This document shows, piece by piece, positions 63,838-64,000 of a DNA stretch of 64,000 nt. This stretch comes from Paragorgia papillata. Lineage: Eukaryota; Cnidaria; Anthozoa; Scleralcyonacea; Coralliidae. The notes under the pieces are model-generated. The model ran no database searches. It had not been told where the DNA came from and saw only the letters and a program-made list of their open reading frames with translations. The DNA is taken from the NCBI GenBank assembly GCA_035771165.1, contig JAWNZC010000024.1:51001-115000 (forward strand). The letters are read 5' to 3'. Positions within the stretch are counted from its first letter, which is position 1. Every line of letters begins with the position of its first letter. Both the position numbers and the translations under genes were made by a program.

Positions 63838-64000
63838 AGCTTTGAAACGAAAATTAAGTCCGTCTTATTTGAAAGAACACTTAAAATGACAAAGTAACAT
63901 ATTTTGCCGTTTTTCGTTTATTTGCTTCATTGTTGAGATATTTCAGGTTGCTTGAAATGCAAATTAAACATTTTGACGTCACATGTGAATAACGGGATTT
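63838..64000. mobile_element. F1 hairpin family, copy running off the window end
   Basis: Begins GAAACGAAAATTAAGTCCGT and contains AACATTTTGACGTCACATGTGA at the end of the window; only the left arm is seen. Confidence 0.8.

Overview
The window is a piece of a metazoan nuclear genome: AT-rich, with short exons separated by GT-AG introns, and most of the length made of non-autonomous transposons, hairpin repeats and microsatellites. The gene content (class 2 DHODH, roadblock dynein light chain, a TMEM198-type membrane protein) together with BEL/Pao and Penelope-like retroelements and many MITEs fits an invertebrate, most plausibly a cnidarian. That placement is an inference; no rRNA or mitochondrial marker is present to prove it.

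Four host genes can be rebuilt from exons with matching splice phases. (1) A secreted, probably GPI-anchored YVTN/YncE-like beta-propeller protein of 487 aa lies on the minus strand in 4 exons (24650 to 11180). Its first intron holds a 5.6-kb BEL/Pao LTR retrotransposon and its second intron is mostly GGAA microsatellite. (2) DHODH, dihydroorotate dehydrogenase of the mitochondrial inner membrane, lies on the minus strand in 7 exons (45242 to 30304); its introns hold at least eight MITEs, some nested. (3) DYNLRB1, roadblock dynein light chain, lies on the plus strand in 5 exons (45450 to 47578). It is head to head with DHODH across only 207 bp, which makes a bidirectional promoter. (4) A TMEM198-like multi-pass protein lies on the minus strand with 2 coding exons plus a 5' UTR exon (55138 to 51310) and converges on DYNLRB1.

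Layout: 0-1.7 kb, broken Penelope-like element with GIY-YIG domain and a hammerhead-ribozyme palindrome. 1.7-11 kb, hairpin elements, hAT MITEs and a 23-copy 15-bp minisatellite. 11-24.7 kb, propeller gene with the BEL element inside. 24.7-30.3 kb, nested MITEs, a second Penelope-type palindrome that runs into pentanucleotide arrays, and a LINE 3' end between ACAG arrays. 30.3-45.2 kb, DHODH. 45.2-47.6 kb, DYNLRB1. 47.6-50.5 kb, almost featureless. 50.5-55.3 kb, TMEM198-like gene. 55.6-58.2 kb, a complete foldback/Mutator-like element with long satellite-filled inverted repeats and a 9-bp target duplication. 58.2-64 kb, further MITEs and no gene.

The notable biology is mostly in the mobile DNA: palindromic Penelope remnants carrying hammerhead motifs, the satellite-TIR foldback element, a TIR element carrying a FLYWCH zinc-finger fragment, a composite hAT unit with perfect 8-bp duplications, and an abundant TTAA-flanked hairpin family that carries CRE-type TGACGTCA motifs and appears to give the TMEM198-like gene its polyadenylation signal. 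All coordinates were read by eye; splice sites were chosen by phase, GT-AG signals and similarity to known proteins.
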